Shown here piece after piece: positions 26,215 to 33,672 of a DNA stretch of 38,203 nt (its first letter is position 1; every line of letters starts with the position of its first letter). The translations under genes and the position numbers were made by a program. The notes beneath the pieces are model-generated. The model did not search any database. It saw only the letters and a list, made by a program, of their open reading frames with translations, and had not been told where the DNA came from. The DNA comes from CAZUQP01 sp964622455 (lineage in GTDB: Bacteria; Pseudomonadota; Gammaproteobacteria; DSM-16500), in NCBI GenBank assembly GCA_964622455.1, contig CAZUQP010000008.1, positions 1 through 38,203 of the forward strand, in the 5' to 3' direction.

Positions 26215-27264
26215 TTAATCTTGCTTACTCTTTACCTGCATCTCGTAAATCAAATTATTTGTGGCGCCAGTTGTAATTAAAATATTTTTATCGATTAATT
26301 CTTTTAATTCACGTTGCAATGTTCTGCGCGTTACATCAGGGCAAATTCCTTCAAATTGCTGGATTGAAATGCCGCCATGCTTAGCAATATATTCAATGAC
26401 TAATTTTTGTCGATCAGATAAATGATATTGTTTGGCCATAACATCGTGTTCCATTGCTTGCCTACCTAGTGATTTCACTTCTTGTAATTGTGTTGATAAT
26501 CCTTGAACAAAGTATTCAACCCATCCGGTCATATCCATATCGAGCTTCCGCACACTTTGAATTGCCTGATAATAATCAGTTCTATTGCGATCGTAATATT
26601 CACTAATAGTAAATAGTTTTTTAAAGTCATATCCGCGCTGATAAAGACAAAGTGTTGATAACAACCGCGCGGTTCTGCCATTACCATCTAAAAATGGGTG
26701 GATGTGCACAAGTTGAAATTGTGCAATGCCCGATATTAAAACGGGATGTATTTCTGCTTCGTGATTTATCCAGTCTATCAATTCATGCATCATCTGTGAC
26801 ACTTCGAAAGCCGCTGGAGGTGTGTAAATAATATCTTTCGTTTTAGAATTCACAACATAATTTTGGATTTTACGATAATCGCCAGATGCGGCAGCATTGC
26901 CCCGCACTCCATCTACCAGACGTTTGTGAATCTCTCTGATCAATCCTTCGGTAATGGGTTCGCCATCGCCCACGTATCCCGCTACCAAGTCGAATGCCTG
27001 TCGGTAGTTTAATAATTCCTTTGTATCGTCGGGATTAACTGCTGCAAGATGCTGGCCTGCCCATAGTTGCTCTGATTGTTCCAAAGTAAGCTCTGTACCT
27101 TCGATATGCGTCGTGTGATGCGCTTCTAATATCAACGCCTTGTTTTGCATCTTGGCGACCCACTCATCAGAAAGAGTGGCGGCTTCTAAAAATCCTCTAG
27201 CACGCTCTATTGTGGTTAGCGTATTCGCGATTGAATTAGTGATTGTAAATTTTGGTTTAAACAT
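26215..27264 (-). CDS. Fic-domain AMPylase with N-terminal inhibitory motif and C-terminal winged helix
   Basis: Enzyme of the Fic/DOC fold that transfers AMP (or another nucleotide) to hydroxyl side chains. From the ATG at 27264 it is 349 residues. The class II inhibitory helix motif [ST]xxxE[GN] is present as TTHIEG (51-56). The Fic core HPFLDGNGRTAR (189-200) is intact with catalytic H189. A winged helix-turn-helix lies at about 282-330 (ISIQQFEGICPDVTRRTLQREL). The layout is like SoFic of Shewanella. The start was chosen for GGAG 9 bases upstream; the longer frame lacks a ribosome site and runs into an array of operator-like repeats. Autoregulation through the winged helix is plausible (inference). 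Confidence 0.93.
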   Translation of the reverse strand: MFKPKFTITNSIANTLTTIERARGFLEAATLSDEWVAKMQNKALILEAHHTTHIEGTELTLEQSEQLWAGQHLAAVNPDDTKELLNYRQAFDLVAGYVGDGEPITEGLIREIHKRLVDGVRGNAAASGDYRKIQNYVVNSKTKDIIYTPPAAFEVSQMMHELIDWINHEAEIHPVLISGIAQFQLVHIHPFLDGNGRTARLLSTLCLYQRGYDFKKLFTISEYYDRNRTDYYQAIQSVRKLDMDMTGWVEYFVQGLSTQLQEVKSLGRQAMEHDVMAKQYHLSDRQKLVIEYIAKHGGISIQQFEGICPDVTRRTLQRELKELIDKNILITTGATNNLIYEMQVKSKQD

Positions 27265-27287
27265 TAATATATGCTCCAATTGTGTAT

Positions 27288-27316
27288 ATTTTATCAATGT
27301 CACAAGATTGTCGCAA
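27288..27316 (-). promoter_or_regulatory. Predicted promoter of the Fic gene, overlapped by operator repeats
   Basis: On the minus strand: TTGCGA (27316-27311), a 17-base spacer, and TAAAAT (27293-27288), 23 bases before the ATG. The -35 hexamer lies inside the second repeat of the array at 27298, and the first repeat lies in the spacer. A protein bound to the array would block RNA polymerase. Confidence 0.6.
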
Positions 27317-27366
27317 GATATGTCGTAACTATGTCGCAAGATTTGTTATAAGAACGTCACAAGAAT
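27298..27366. repeat. Six-site operator-like array upstream of the Fic gene
   Basis: Plus-strand consensus TGTCGCAAGAT. Good copies start at 27298 (TGTCACAAGAT), 27309, 27332 and 27355 (CGTCACAAGAA). Weaker copies start at 27321 and 27344. The spacing alternates 11, 12, 11, 12, 11 bases, about one helical turn, so all sites lie on the same face of the DNA. Such phased iteron arrays are usually bound by a multimeric repressor. Confidence 0.75.
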
Positions 27367-27385
27367 CTGGTCTAAAAACAACCAA

Positions 27386-28354
27386 TTAAAAGAGGCGGCT
27401 TCTCTTCGCTATCCTCAGTTTCCAAATGAGTATACTCAAGAAAATGCCGCTGGATATTATCAATAAAAACCACATCACGCCTGAAAAACCATCCATAAAC
27501 GCTTCTCTAAAAAGATAATGAATAACACCACCTAATGGTGCTTCAAGTGAATGAGCGGGATTAATAATTAATCCTGCTACTTGGTCAAACTGTGCCGTAT
27601 TCAGCTTTGTTGCAGACGACTGAAATATATGTGTCAACGATGAAAATGCCACCGCATGATAAATAACCACCGCTATAGCTAATCCAATAGAGCCTCCCAC
27701 ATTAAACATCGTAACCACCGTGCCAGTTGCTACACTCGCCCGCCCTGGGCTCACTGCTTGTTGTGCTGCAATAATAGAAACCGTATTACCCATCGCCCAA
27801 GTAGCGCCAAGACAAACAAAAGCAACGATGACATACGATACAGAAATCATGTTCGTAAAAAAGATTTGTAATAAACTCGCCAAGCACGCCATAGAAAGTC
27901 CTACTAAAATAGTCGGTATAATTCCTAAGGAAGAAATTAACCATCCCACTATAAAAGCAGTCACAAAAACAGCTATTGGAATTGCAAATAATATCAAGCC
28001 GGATACTTCTGGCGATTGGTCACGAATAATTTCTAAATACAATGGGTCAAAAAATAATGCGACAGCACTTAATACGCCCGACAAAAAACAAAGCATAGCG
28101 CCTGCACAAAAAAGTAATTGAGAAAAATCAGCAAATTCAATCAATGGATTTTTTTGTTTACGTTCAACTTTAATTAAAAAAACAGCAGCAATGATAGCAA
28201 TCACTACATAAAATAAAGTGAGAGAATCGTGCCAACCGTACGCTTCACTACGAATTAAACTTAATACGATACCACCCATCGTCAATGCCAATAACACCAT
28301 ACTTTGCCAATCTAACTCAGGAATTTGAGATGTAACTTTAGATTCTTTGATCAC
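27386..28354 (-). pseudogene. C-terminal half of a DHA2-family (EmrB/QacA-like) MFS exporter
   Basis: The 322-residue frame begins in the linker that normally follows membrane segment 6 (LDWQSMVLLALTMGGIVLSLI) and continues through about eight membrane segments to the end. Full DHA2 exporters have about 14 segments and 500 residues, so roughly the first 180 are missing. The open frame starts at GTG with no ribosome site of its own, overlapping the stop of a 26-codon fragment (28351-28431) that could be the original N-terminus. An internal deletion with a frameshift is the simplest reading. A half-size transporter is unlikely to function. Confidence 0.72.
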
Positions 28355-28431
28355 GGGGTAACAAACGAAAGTAATGCAATACCAAGAAATGCAACCCGTT
28401 TCGGAGAAAAACGATAGAATTTTTTAATCAC
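28351..28431 (-). pseudogene. Probable N-terminal stub of the same MFS gene
   Basis: The frame runs from GTG (28431) behind AAGGAC for 26 codons, including SPKRVAFLGIALLSFVTP, a single hydrophobic segment like the first helix of a transporter. Its TGA overlaps the GTG of the downstream half in the arrangement GTGA. It could be the real start of the ancestral exporter before an out-of-frame internal deletion, or a short coupled leader peptide. Confidence 0.45.
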
Positions 28432-28591
28432 GTCTTGCGTCCTTATTAGTGTATCTCTATATCCCGCTTGACAAGCTTTAAAAGGTTTTTTTAAAGAAAA
28501 TAAAAATAATTCATTATGTTAGCCAACTATTGATTGATTTAACATGTTTTTACATATCGAATCAAGCACCTAACATTCATACTTGCAATTT

Positions 28592-28609
28592 GTACCAAAT
28601 ATGGTACAC
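28592..28609. promoter_or_regulatory. Palindromic operator upstream of the XRE gene
   Basis: TGTACCA-AATA-TGGTACA, with perfect 7-bp arms. It overlaps a likely -35 (TTGTAC, 28591-28596), with TGTATA 18 bases further at 28615-28620. This is the usual position for autorepression by an XRE-family regulator. The 268 bases between the MFS half and the XRE gene hold only this site and the MFS stub. Confidence 0.65.
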
Positions 28610-28640
28610 TCACTGTATATAAGTGATAAATACAAAATCT

Positions 28641-28922
28641 ATGACAAATAAACATAAAGGTTCACGCTTTGATAGTTTTCTTGAAGAAGAAGGCTTATTA
28701 GATGAAGCAGAAGCAATTGCAATCAAAAGAGTCATCGCTTATGAACTCAAGAAAACTATGAAAAAAACACACATTAGCAAAACAGAAATGGCCAGTAAGA
28801 TGCATACGAGCCGTTCTGCATTGGATAGGTTATTGGATCCCACTAATACATCAATAACACTGAATACTCTTGTAAAAGCCGCACATTTTCTCGGGAAAAA
28901 ATTGCAGGTTATATTTGCTTGA
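28641..28922 (+). CDS. XRE-family helix-turn-helix regulator (HigA-like)
   Basis: Small DNA-binding protein of 93 residues. It has a charged N-terminal helix and then an HTH of the lambda-repressor class (SKTEMASKMHTSRSALDRLLDP), typical of HigA-like antitoxins. ATG at 28641 was taken as start; GTG at 28623 would add six residues, and neither has a clear ribosome site. It sits just behind a perfect palindromic operator, so it is probably self-regulated. Its stop overlaps the start of a GNAT acetyltransferase gene by 4 bases. No HigB/RelE-type toxin gene is adjacent. Confidence 0.82.
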   Translation: MTNKHKGSRFDSFLEEEGLLDEAEAIAIKRVIAYELKKTMKKTHISKTEMASKMHTSRSALDRLLDPTNTSITLNTLVKAAHFLGKKLQVIFA

Positions 28923-29437
28923 ATAAACCATCGATCATCATACGATTAGCCACAGATCAAGATGCCCGCGCAATTGCAGCCATTCATGTGGCTTCGTGGC
29001 AAAAAATATATCGTGGCTATATTCCAGATACATTACTGAATAATCTTTCGGTAAGTGAACGAGAATTACAATGGCGAAATCTCATTCATCAAAAAATAAA
29101 AATATTAGTCCTTGAAAAAGAGAACGTCCTCCTTGGTTTTGCAAGTTTTGGTCCTTCTCGTGATGCAGACACCGATTCAAATATTTGCGGTGAAATTAGT
29201 GCAATTTATCTGAACCCTGCCATATGGCATCAAGGTGTGGGAACACAATTATGCAATAAAGTATTATCTGAATTAGAAAACATGGGCTGTCGTTACGCCA
29301 TTCTTTGGGTATTAAAAGAAAATAACCTTGCGAGAAAATTTTATGAAAGCATAGGCTTTACGATGACAGGAGATAGTAAAGAAGATATTTATGATAAGAA
29401 AGTTATTTTAAATGAAGTCCGCTTTTGTCAACCTTAA
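28919..29437 (+). CDS. GNAT-family N-acetyltransferase
   Basis: Acetyl-CoA-dependent acetyltransferase (Acetyltransf_1), 172 residues. The N-terminal IRLATDQDARAIAAIHVASWQKIYRGYIP is typical of the family. The acetyl-CoA loop is WHQGVGTQLCNKVL, and the C-terminal part has NLARKFYESIGFTMTG. It starts at TTG (28919), overlapping the TGA of the XRE gene (TTGA), so translation is coupled. Its substrate is unknown. It does not look like TacT-type toxins, which pair with ribbon-helix-helix antitoxins, but the tight XRE-GNAT coupling is notable. The last codons contain the first of three TTGTCAACCTTA repeats. Confidence 0.88.
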   Translation: MNKPSIIIRLATDQDARAIAAIHVASWQKIYRGYIPDTLLNNLSVSERELQWRNLIHQKIKILVLEKENVLLGFASFGPSRDADTDSNICGEISAIYLNPAIWHQGVGTQLCNKVLSELENMGCRYAILWVLKENNLARKFYESIGFTMTGDSKEDIYDKKVILNEVRFCQP

Positions 29438-29480
29438 CCCATTATATTGTCAACCTTATCTACCTGCATTGTCAACCTTT
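29425..29480. repeat. Three TTGTCAACCTTA repeats at exact 22-bp spacing
   Basis: Copies start at 29425, 29447 and 29469; the third ends TTT instead of TTA. The spacing is 22 bases, two helical turns. The first copy encodes the C-terminus and stop of the GNAT gene, and the last ends 11 bases before the predicted mtaD -35 box. It could be an operator array for mtaD or a local tandem duplication. Confidence 0.65.
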
Positions 29481-29491
29481 TAGATTTTTAC

Positions 29492-29520
29492 TTTCAAATA
29501 ATCTTTAAATTCACTATCAT
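29492..29520 (+). promoter_or_regulatory. Predicted promoter of mtaD
   Basis: TTTCAA (29492-29497), a 17-base spacer, and TATCAT (29515-29520), 27 bases before the ATG. The -10 hexamer matches consensus at five of six positions. Confidence 0.45.
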
Positions 29521-29547
29521 AACGAATTCTCTTTATAAGACCCTTTT

Positions 29548-30852
29548 ATGGAAAATATAGACCACATTATTCACGCTAAATGGATTTTGGCGGAAACCAA
29601 AATCTTAGAAAACCACGCACTCGCTATAAAAAATGGTATTATTCAAGCAATTCATCCCAGCAAAGATATCGCTCTGCATTACACAGCAAAGCACACTGAA
29701 CAATACTCTGGGCACGCTCTCATACCAGGGCTCATTAATACTCACACTCATCTTGCCATGAATTATTTTCGCGGATTGGCCGATGATTTAGCGTTGATGA
29801 ATTGGTTAAATAATCATATTTGGCCCGCAGAAAAAAAATGGGTGAGTGATGAATTTGTGTATGATGCTTCCCTTTTTGCGATGGCTGAAATGATTCGAAG
29901 CGGCACCACCTGTTTTAATGACATGTATTTTTATTTAGAAGCAACCGCAAAAGCCGCGGAAATTGCAGGTATACGCGCGAATATTGGTATCACCGTTATT
30001 GAATTTCCAACGAATTGGGCAAAAACAACGGATGAATATTTTACGCGTGGCCTTGAATTTTTAGAGCAATATAAAAACCATTCGCACATCAAAGCAACAT
30101 TCGCACCTCACGCCCCTTACACAGTGTCAGATGAATCCATGTTACGCATCAAAGAATTGGCTGAAATTCACGATTTAAAAATTAATTTACATTTGCATGA
30201 GACTGCAGATGAAGTGAATCAATCCCTCGCCGAAATCGGTAAACGCCCAATCAAACGTTTACATGAGTTAGGTTTATTATCACCGCATTTGATTGCGATT
30301 CATATGACTCAGATAAATGATGAGGATCTCATTATTTTAGAAAAAACAAAACCCAATGTAGTGCATTGTCCCGAATCGAATATGAAATTGGCGAGCGGCA
30401 TTTGTCCTATCACGCAATTGCAATCGATTGGAATCAATGTAGCGTTGGGCACCGATGGTGCTGCGAGTAACAACGACTTAAACATGCTGGGTGAAATGCG
30501 CTCTGCAGCATTCCTCGCCAAATTATCTACCAAAAATCCTGAAGCATTAAATGCAGCAAGCGCACTTCAACTTGCAACACTGAATGGCGCCAAAGCATTA
30601 GGTATTGATCACATCACAGGCTCGATTCAAGTAGGCAAAGCAGCAGACTTTGCCGTCATTCATCTTGAAGACATTGAAACGCTGCCTCTTTATCACCCCG
30701 CTTCACAAATTGTCTATGCAGCAAGCCGTCATCAAATAACAGATGTATGGGTCGCTGGCAAACAACTCTTAAAAAACCGCAAATTAACTACTTTAGATGA
30801 AAAAGAATTGATTGATAAGGCTAAGTATTGGCAGAAAAAGATACAGTCCTAG
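29548..30852 (+). CDS. mtaD: 5-methylthioadenosine/S-adenosylhomocysteine deaminase (TrzA/MtaD family)
   Basis: Zinc amidohydrolase that deaminates methylthioadenosine or S-adenosylhomocysteine to the inosine analogues, a purine/methionine salvage step. Metal ligands are visible in NTHTHLAMN (H66, H68), NLHLHETADE, LIAIHMTQ and ALGTDGAASNN. The 434 residues match the family. The specificity of this superfamily (MTA, SAH, adenosine, guanine or triazines) is hard to fix from motifs, but the overall match is best to MtaD. It is transcribed alone. Confidence 0.88.
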   Translation: MENIDHIIHAKWILAETKILENHALAIKNGIIQAIHPSKDIALHYTAKHTEQYSGHALIPGLINTHTHLAMNYFRGLADDLALMNWLNNHIWPAEKKWVSDEFVYDASLFAMAEMIRSGTTCFNDMYFYLEATAKAAEIAGIRANIGITVIEFPTNWAKTTDEYFTRGLEFLEQYKNHSHIKATFAPHAPYTVSDESMLRIKELAEIHDLKINLHLHETADEVNQSLAEIGKRPIKRLHELGLLSPHLIAIHMTQINDEDLIILEKTKPNVVHCPESNMKLASGICPITQLQSIGINVALGTDGAASNNDLNMLGEMRSAAFLAKLSTKNPEALNAASALQLATLNGAKALGIDHITGSIQVGKAADFAVIHLEDIETLPLYHPASQIVYAASRHQITDVWVAGKQLLKNRKLTTLDEKELIDKAKYWQKKIQS

Positions 30853-30903
30853 ACTGGCAAAGCATTATACAATATAAGTACACAAGTCAGTGGGGATGCC
30901 GGC

Positions 30904-31950
30904 ATGGCTGATGCACGTTCTTCTGAAGAATCGAAACAACCGTCTACTACTATTGATGAGGAAACAAATTTCGTCCGCATCCCTTTTGATACAGAAACCT
31001 CACAATCGTGGTTAGATGTACTAAGTGATTCCCAGATAAGTACAACCATTGTGCAACTCATGACAATGAAACGTATCGCATGTTATACGCTCAATGAAAA
31101 CGGTGAACTCATTCGTGCCTATCAGTACTCTGATGATGCACGGGAAGCAAAAGAAGCCCAGGAAGAAAAACCGCAATTATTAGCACCTAACAAAGATTAT
31201 TCATTCGTTATTCCTCCTGTATCTAAAGGAGAAAAACCTAAATTTATTATTGTTGAAAACTCTCACTTGTTTGGTCTATTAGATGAGAAACATGCTGAGA
31301 ACTTAAAAAATCGCATTCAGAAATTTTTACCCCGCGGAGAAAATAATGAAATACGGTATAGATTATCGAAGAAGGATCAACCCATCATTGCGAAAATAAG
31401 GCTCGAGATTATAGCCTATATTAAAGAAAATGCGGCCAGTTTTTTTGTACACGCAGCAGGCACCATTAGACGCACTGCCGAGAACAAAATTATTCTAACT
31501 GATAGTTCTGGCGGATTTCATGCAAAAAATTTTCTCGCCGGTTTATATGAGGCTATTAAAAAAGCACTCTATGCAACAGGAATTGAGATAATTAAAAATG
31601 CCAAGATTATTTTCTTTGGTAAAAGCGCTGAGGAACCTATTTCTGCGCCGGCTAAGATGGATGAAGAAAAAAGAATACCACGAACAACAAGCAAGGATGA
31701 TATCGATGTTGAACGACTGAAAAAAAGTCCAAGTAAAGAAGGCATAGAAAGCCGAGCAGCTCCCACACTAACGTTGTTTCCACTCAAAAGAACAAAAGGC
31801 TCAAAAGCCTCTTCACTGGCTATTAGTAACGTTTCAGATAACTCCGGAGACAGCATTCAAGATAGGGAGAGCGTACAGAGTGCTACACAAGGTTCTGACG
31901 AAAAAGAAAAGCAAGGGACACCACCCCCACCGCCGCCAAAACCTAAATAG
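30904..31950 (+). CDS. Unknown protein with a polyproline C-terminus
   Basis: Family not recognised. The 348-residue soluble protein has three visible parts: an acidic N-terminus (about 1-30), a folded-looking middle (about 30-245) with alternating helix and strand, and a disordered Ser/Lys/Glu-rich tail ending in TPPPPPPKPK. Six consecutive prolines followed by Lys-Pro resemble ligands of eukaryotic SH3, WW, EVH1 or profilin domains, and would need EF-P for smooth translation. There is no signal peptide. It lies between mtaD and ndk with a weak ribosome site. A secreted, host-directed protein is possible but unproven. Confidence 0.75.
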   Translation: MADARSSEESKQPSTTIDEETNFVRIPFDTETSQSWLDVLSDSQISTTIVQLMTMKRIACYTLNENGELIRAYQYSDDAREAKEAQEEKPQLLAPNKDYSFVIPPVSKGEKPKFIIVENSHLFGLLDEKHAENLKNRIQKFLPRGENNEIRYRLSKKDQPIIAKIRLEIIAYIKENAASFFVHAAGTIRRTAENKIILTDSSGGFHAKNFLAGLYEAIKKALYATGIEIIKNAKIIFFGKSAEEPISAPAKMDEEKRIPRTTSKDDIDVERLKKSPSKEGIESRAAPTLTLFPLKRTKGSKASSLAISNVSDNSGDSIQDRESVQSATQGSDEKEKQGTPPPPPPKPK

Positions 31951-32013
31951 CAGAGAGCCTTCCACGTAATCATCATCCGGGATATAATTCGCCTCCTTAA
32001 TCTTGGAGGCGCT

Positions 32014-32460
32014 ATGTCTATTGAAAGAACCTTATCGATCATCAAACCAGACGCTGTTGCTAAGCGCTTGATTGGTGAAATTAATCGCCGTTTTGAAAAA
32101 GCAGGCTTACAAATTGTTGCCGCTAAAATGATGCATTTAACGGAAAAACAAGCCAAAGAATTTTATGCTGTGCATAGTGAACGCCCTTTTTATAAAGCGC
32201 TCGTTAACTTCATGAGCTCAGGCCCTGTGCTCGTCCAAGTGCTCGAAGGCAAGAATGCGATTACACTCAATCGAGAAATCATGGGTGCCACTAACCCTAA
32301 AGAAGCGAAAGCCGGCACCATTCGTGCGGATTTTGCAGAATCCATTGATCATAATGCAGTACACGGTTCAGATGCCCTAGACACTGCAAAAGAAGAAATT
32401 GCTTTTTTCTTTCGTCCTGATGAAATTGTCACTTATGTCAAAACAACAGAGCGCGCATGA
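32014..32460 (+). CDS. ndk: Nucleoside diphosphate kinase
   Basis: Exchanges gamma-phosphates between nucleoside di- and triphosphates through a phosphohistidine. ERTLSIIKPDAVAK opens the fold, and the active-site histidine is H117 in NAVHGSD. FYKALVNFMSSGPV and RADFAESIDHNAVHGSD are diagnostic. At 148 residues it is full length. TTGGAGG lies about 5 bases before ATG. It overlaps rlmN by 4 bases (ATGA), as in many gammaproteobacteria. Confidence 0.97.
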   Translation: MSIERTLSIIKPDAVAKRLIGEINRRFEKAGLQIVAAKMMHLTEKQAKEFYAVHSERPFYKALVNFMSSGPVLVQVLEGKNAITLNREIMGATNPKEAKAGTIRADFAESIDHNAVHGSDALDTAKEEIAFFFRPDEIVTYVKTTERA

Positions 32461-33602
32461 ACGCACTCATCCCAACCAATAAAATCAACTTGCTCGGCCT
32501 TTCTCGCAAAGAAATGGAAGCATTTTGTATGTCGTTAGGTGAAAAACCGTATCGCGCGACACAAATTTTAAAATGGATTCATTTTCAAGGTGTACGCGAT
32601 ATTCATGCGATGAGTAATATCAGTAAAGCATTACGCGAAAAAATTTCTGCGATCGCAGAAATTCTGCCGCCTGAAATCGCGTATGAAAATACCTCACTTG
32701 ACGGTACGCATAAATGGGTATTGCGTTTAGCAGACGGCAATTGCATTGAAACTGTATTTATTCCAGAAAAAACACGCGGTACTTTGTGTGTGTCTTCTCA
32801 AGTCGGCTGCACTTTAAATTGTGATTTCTGTTCGACAGGCAAACAAGGATTTAATCGTAATCTCACGGCACATGAAATTATCGGACAACTCTTTATTGCT
32901 GTACGCAGCTTATCAAAACAACAAGGGTTACACGATCATGCCGTCACAAATGTTGTCATGATGGGCATGGGAGAACCTCTGCTTAATTTTGAAAATGTTG
33001 TTAATGCAATGAATATTATGCTGGATGATTTTGGCTACGGACTTTCTAAACGGCGTGTCACGCTAAGCACCGCGGGCGTTATCCCTGCTATGTATGAATT
33101 GCGCAAAGTGAGTGATGTAGCCCTCGCTGTTTCACTGCATGCACCGACGGATGAATTACGCAATGTGCTAGTGCCGCTTAATAAAAAATATCCGTTAAAA
33201 GAATTAATGACTGCATGTAAAGAATATTTTAAAGAAGATAAACGCCGTTATGTGACAATGGAATACGTCATGCTGGCTGGCATTAATGATTCTGATCAGC
33301 ACGCACAGCAATTAATTCGTTTATTAAAAGGGGTGCGCGCAAAAGTCAATTTAATCCCCTTTAATCCATTTCCAAATACCGCTTATAAACGCTCTGATCA
33401 ACCCACGATTGACCGTTTCCGTGAAACATTAATGCGGGCAGGAATTAACGCTATTACCCGTAAAACACGCGGGGATGCCATTGATGCAGCCTGCGGCCAG
33501 CTGGTTGGAGAAGTTAAAGATCGAACAAAACGCAGCGCACGGCTAAAATTACCGTCCCTTGGCGCTCTGAATGTAGAGAATTCAGAGTTTTTTGTCATAT
33601 AA
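32457..33602 (+). CDS. rlmN: Dual-specificity rRNA/tRNA (adenine-C2) methyltransferase
   Basis: Radical-SAM enzyme that methylates C2 of A2503 in 23S rRNA and of A37 in some tRNAs. The iron-sulfur cluster cysteines are in CTLNCDFC (C118, C122, C125). GEPLLNFENV, the SAM-binding MMGMGEP, and the methyl-carrying cysteine in AACGQL near the end are present. At 381 residues it is full length. Second gene of the ndk-rlmN unit; translation is coupled to ndk. Confidence 0.97.
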   Translation: MNALIPTNKINLLGLSRKEMEAFCMSLGEKPYRATQILKWIHFQGVRDIHAMSNISKALREKISAIAEILPPEIAYENTSLDGTHKWVLRLADGNCIETVFIPEKTRGTLCVSSQVGCTLNCDFCSTGKQGFNRNLTAHEIIGQLFIAVRSLSKQQGLHDHAVTNVVMMGMGEPLLNFENVVNAMNIMLDDFGYGLSKRRVTLSTAGVIPAMYELRKVSDVALAVSLHAPTDELRNVLVPLNKKYPLKELMTACKEYFKEDKRRYVTMEYVMLAGINDSDQHAQQLIRLLKGVRAKVNLIPFNPFPNTAYKRSDQPTIDRFRETLMRAGINAITRKTRGDAIDAACGQLVGEVKDRTKRSARLKLPSLGALNVENSEFFVI

Positions 33603-33672
33603 CTATTGTCTAACCAGCATAATTATTTTACCTTAATAAGATATGATTAATTATGGATATTAAACTACCGTG

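Noticed and set aside
27720..28121. Open frame of 133 codons antisense to the MFS half
   Set aside because: It mirrors the hydrophobic transporter sequence; no ribosome site.
28355..28640. HigB/RelE toxin gene upstream of the XRE gene
   Set aside because: The interval holds only the MFS stub and the operator; no toxin-sized frame exists.
28919..29437. TacT-type tRNA-acetylating toxin
   Set aside because: The acetyltransferase lacks the typical TacT N-terminal pattern, and its partner is an XRE protein rather than a ribbon-helix-helix antitoxin.
26150..29547. Integrative element using tRNA-Ser as attachment site
   Set aside because: No integrase and no repeated tRNA 3' end were found, so only the weaker statement of an accessory patch is kept.
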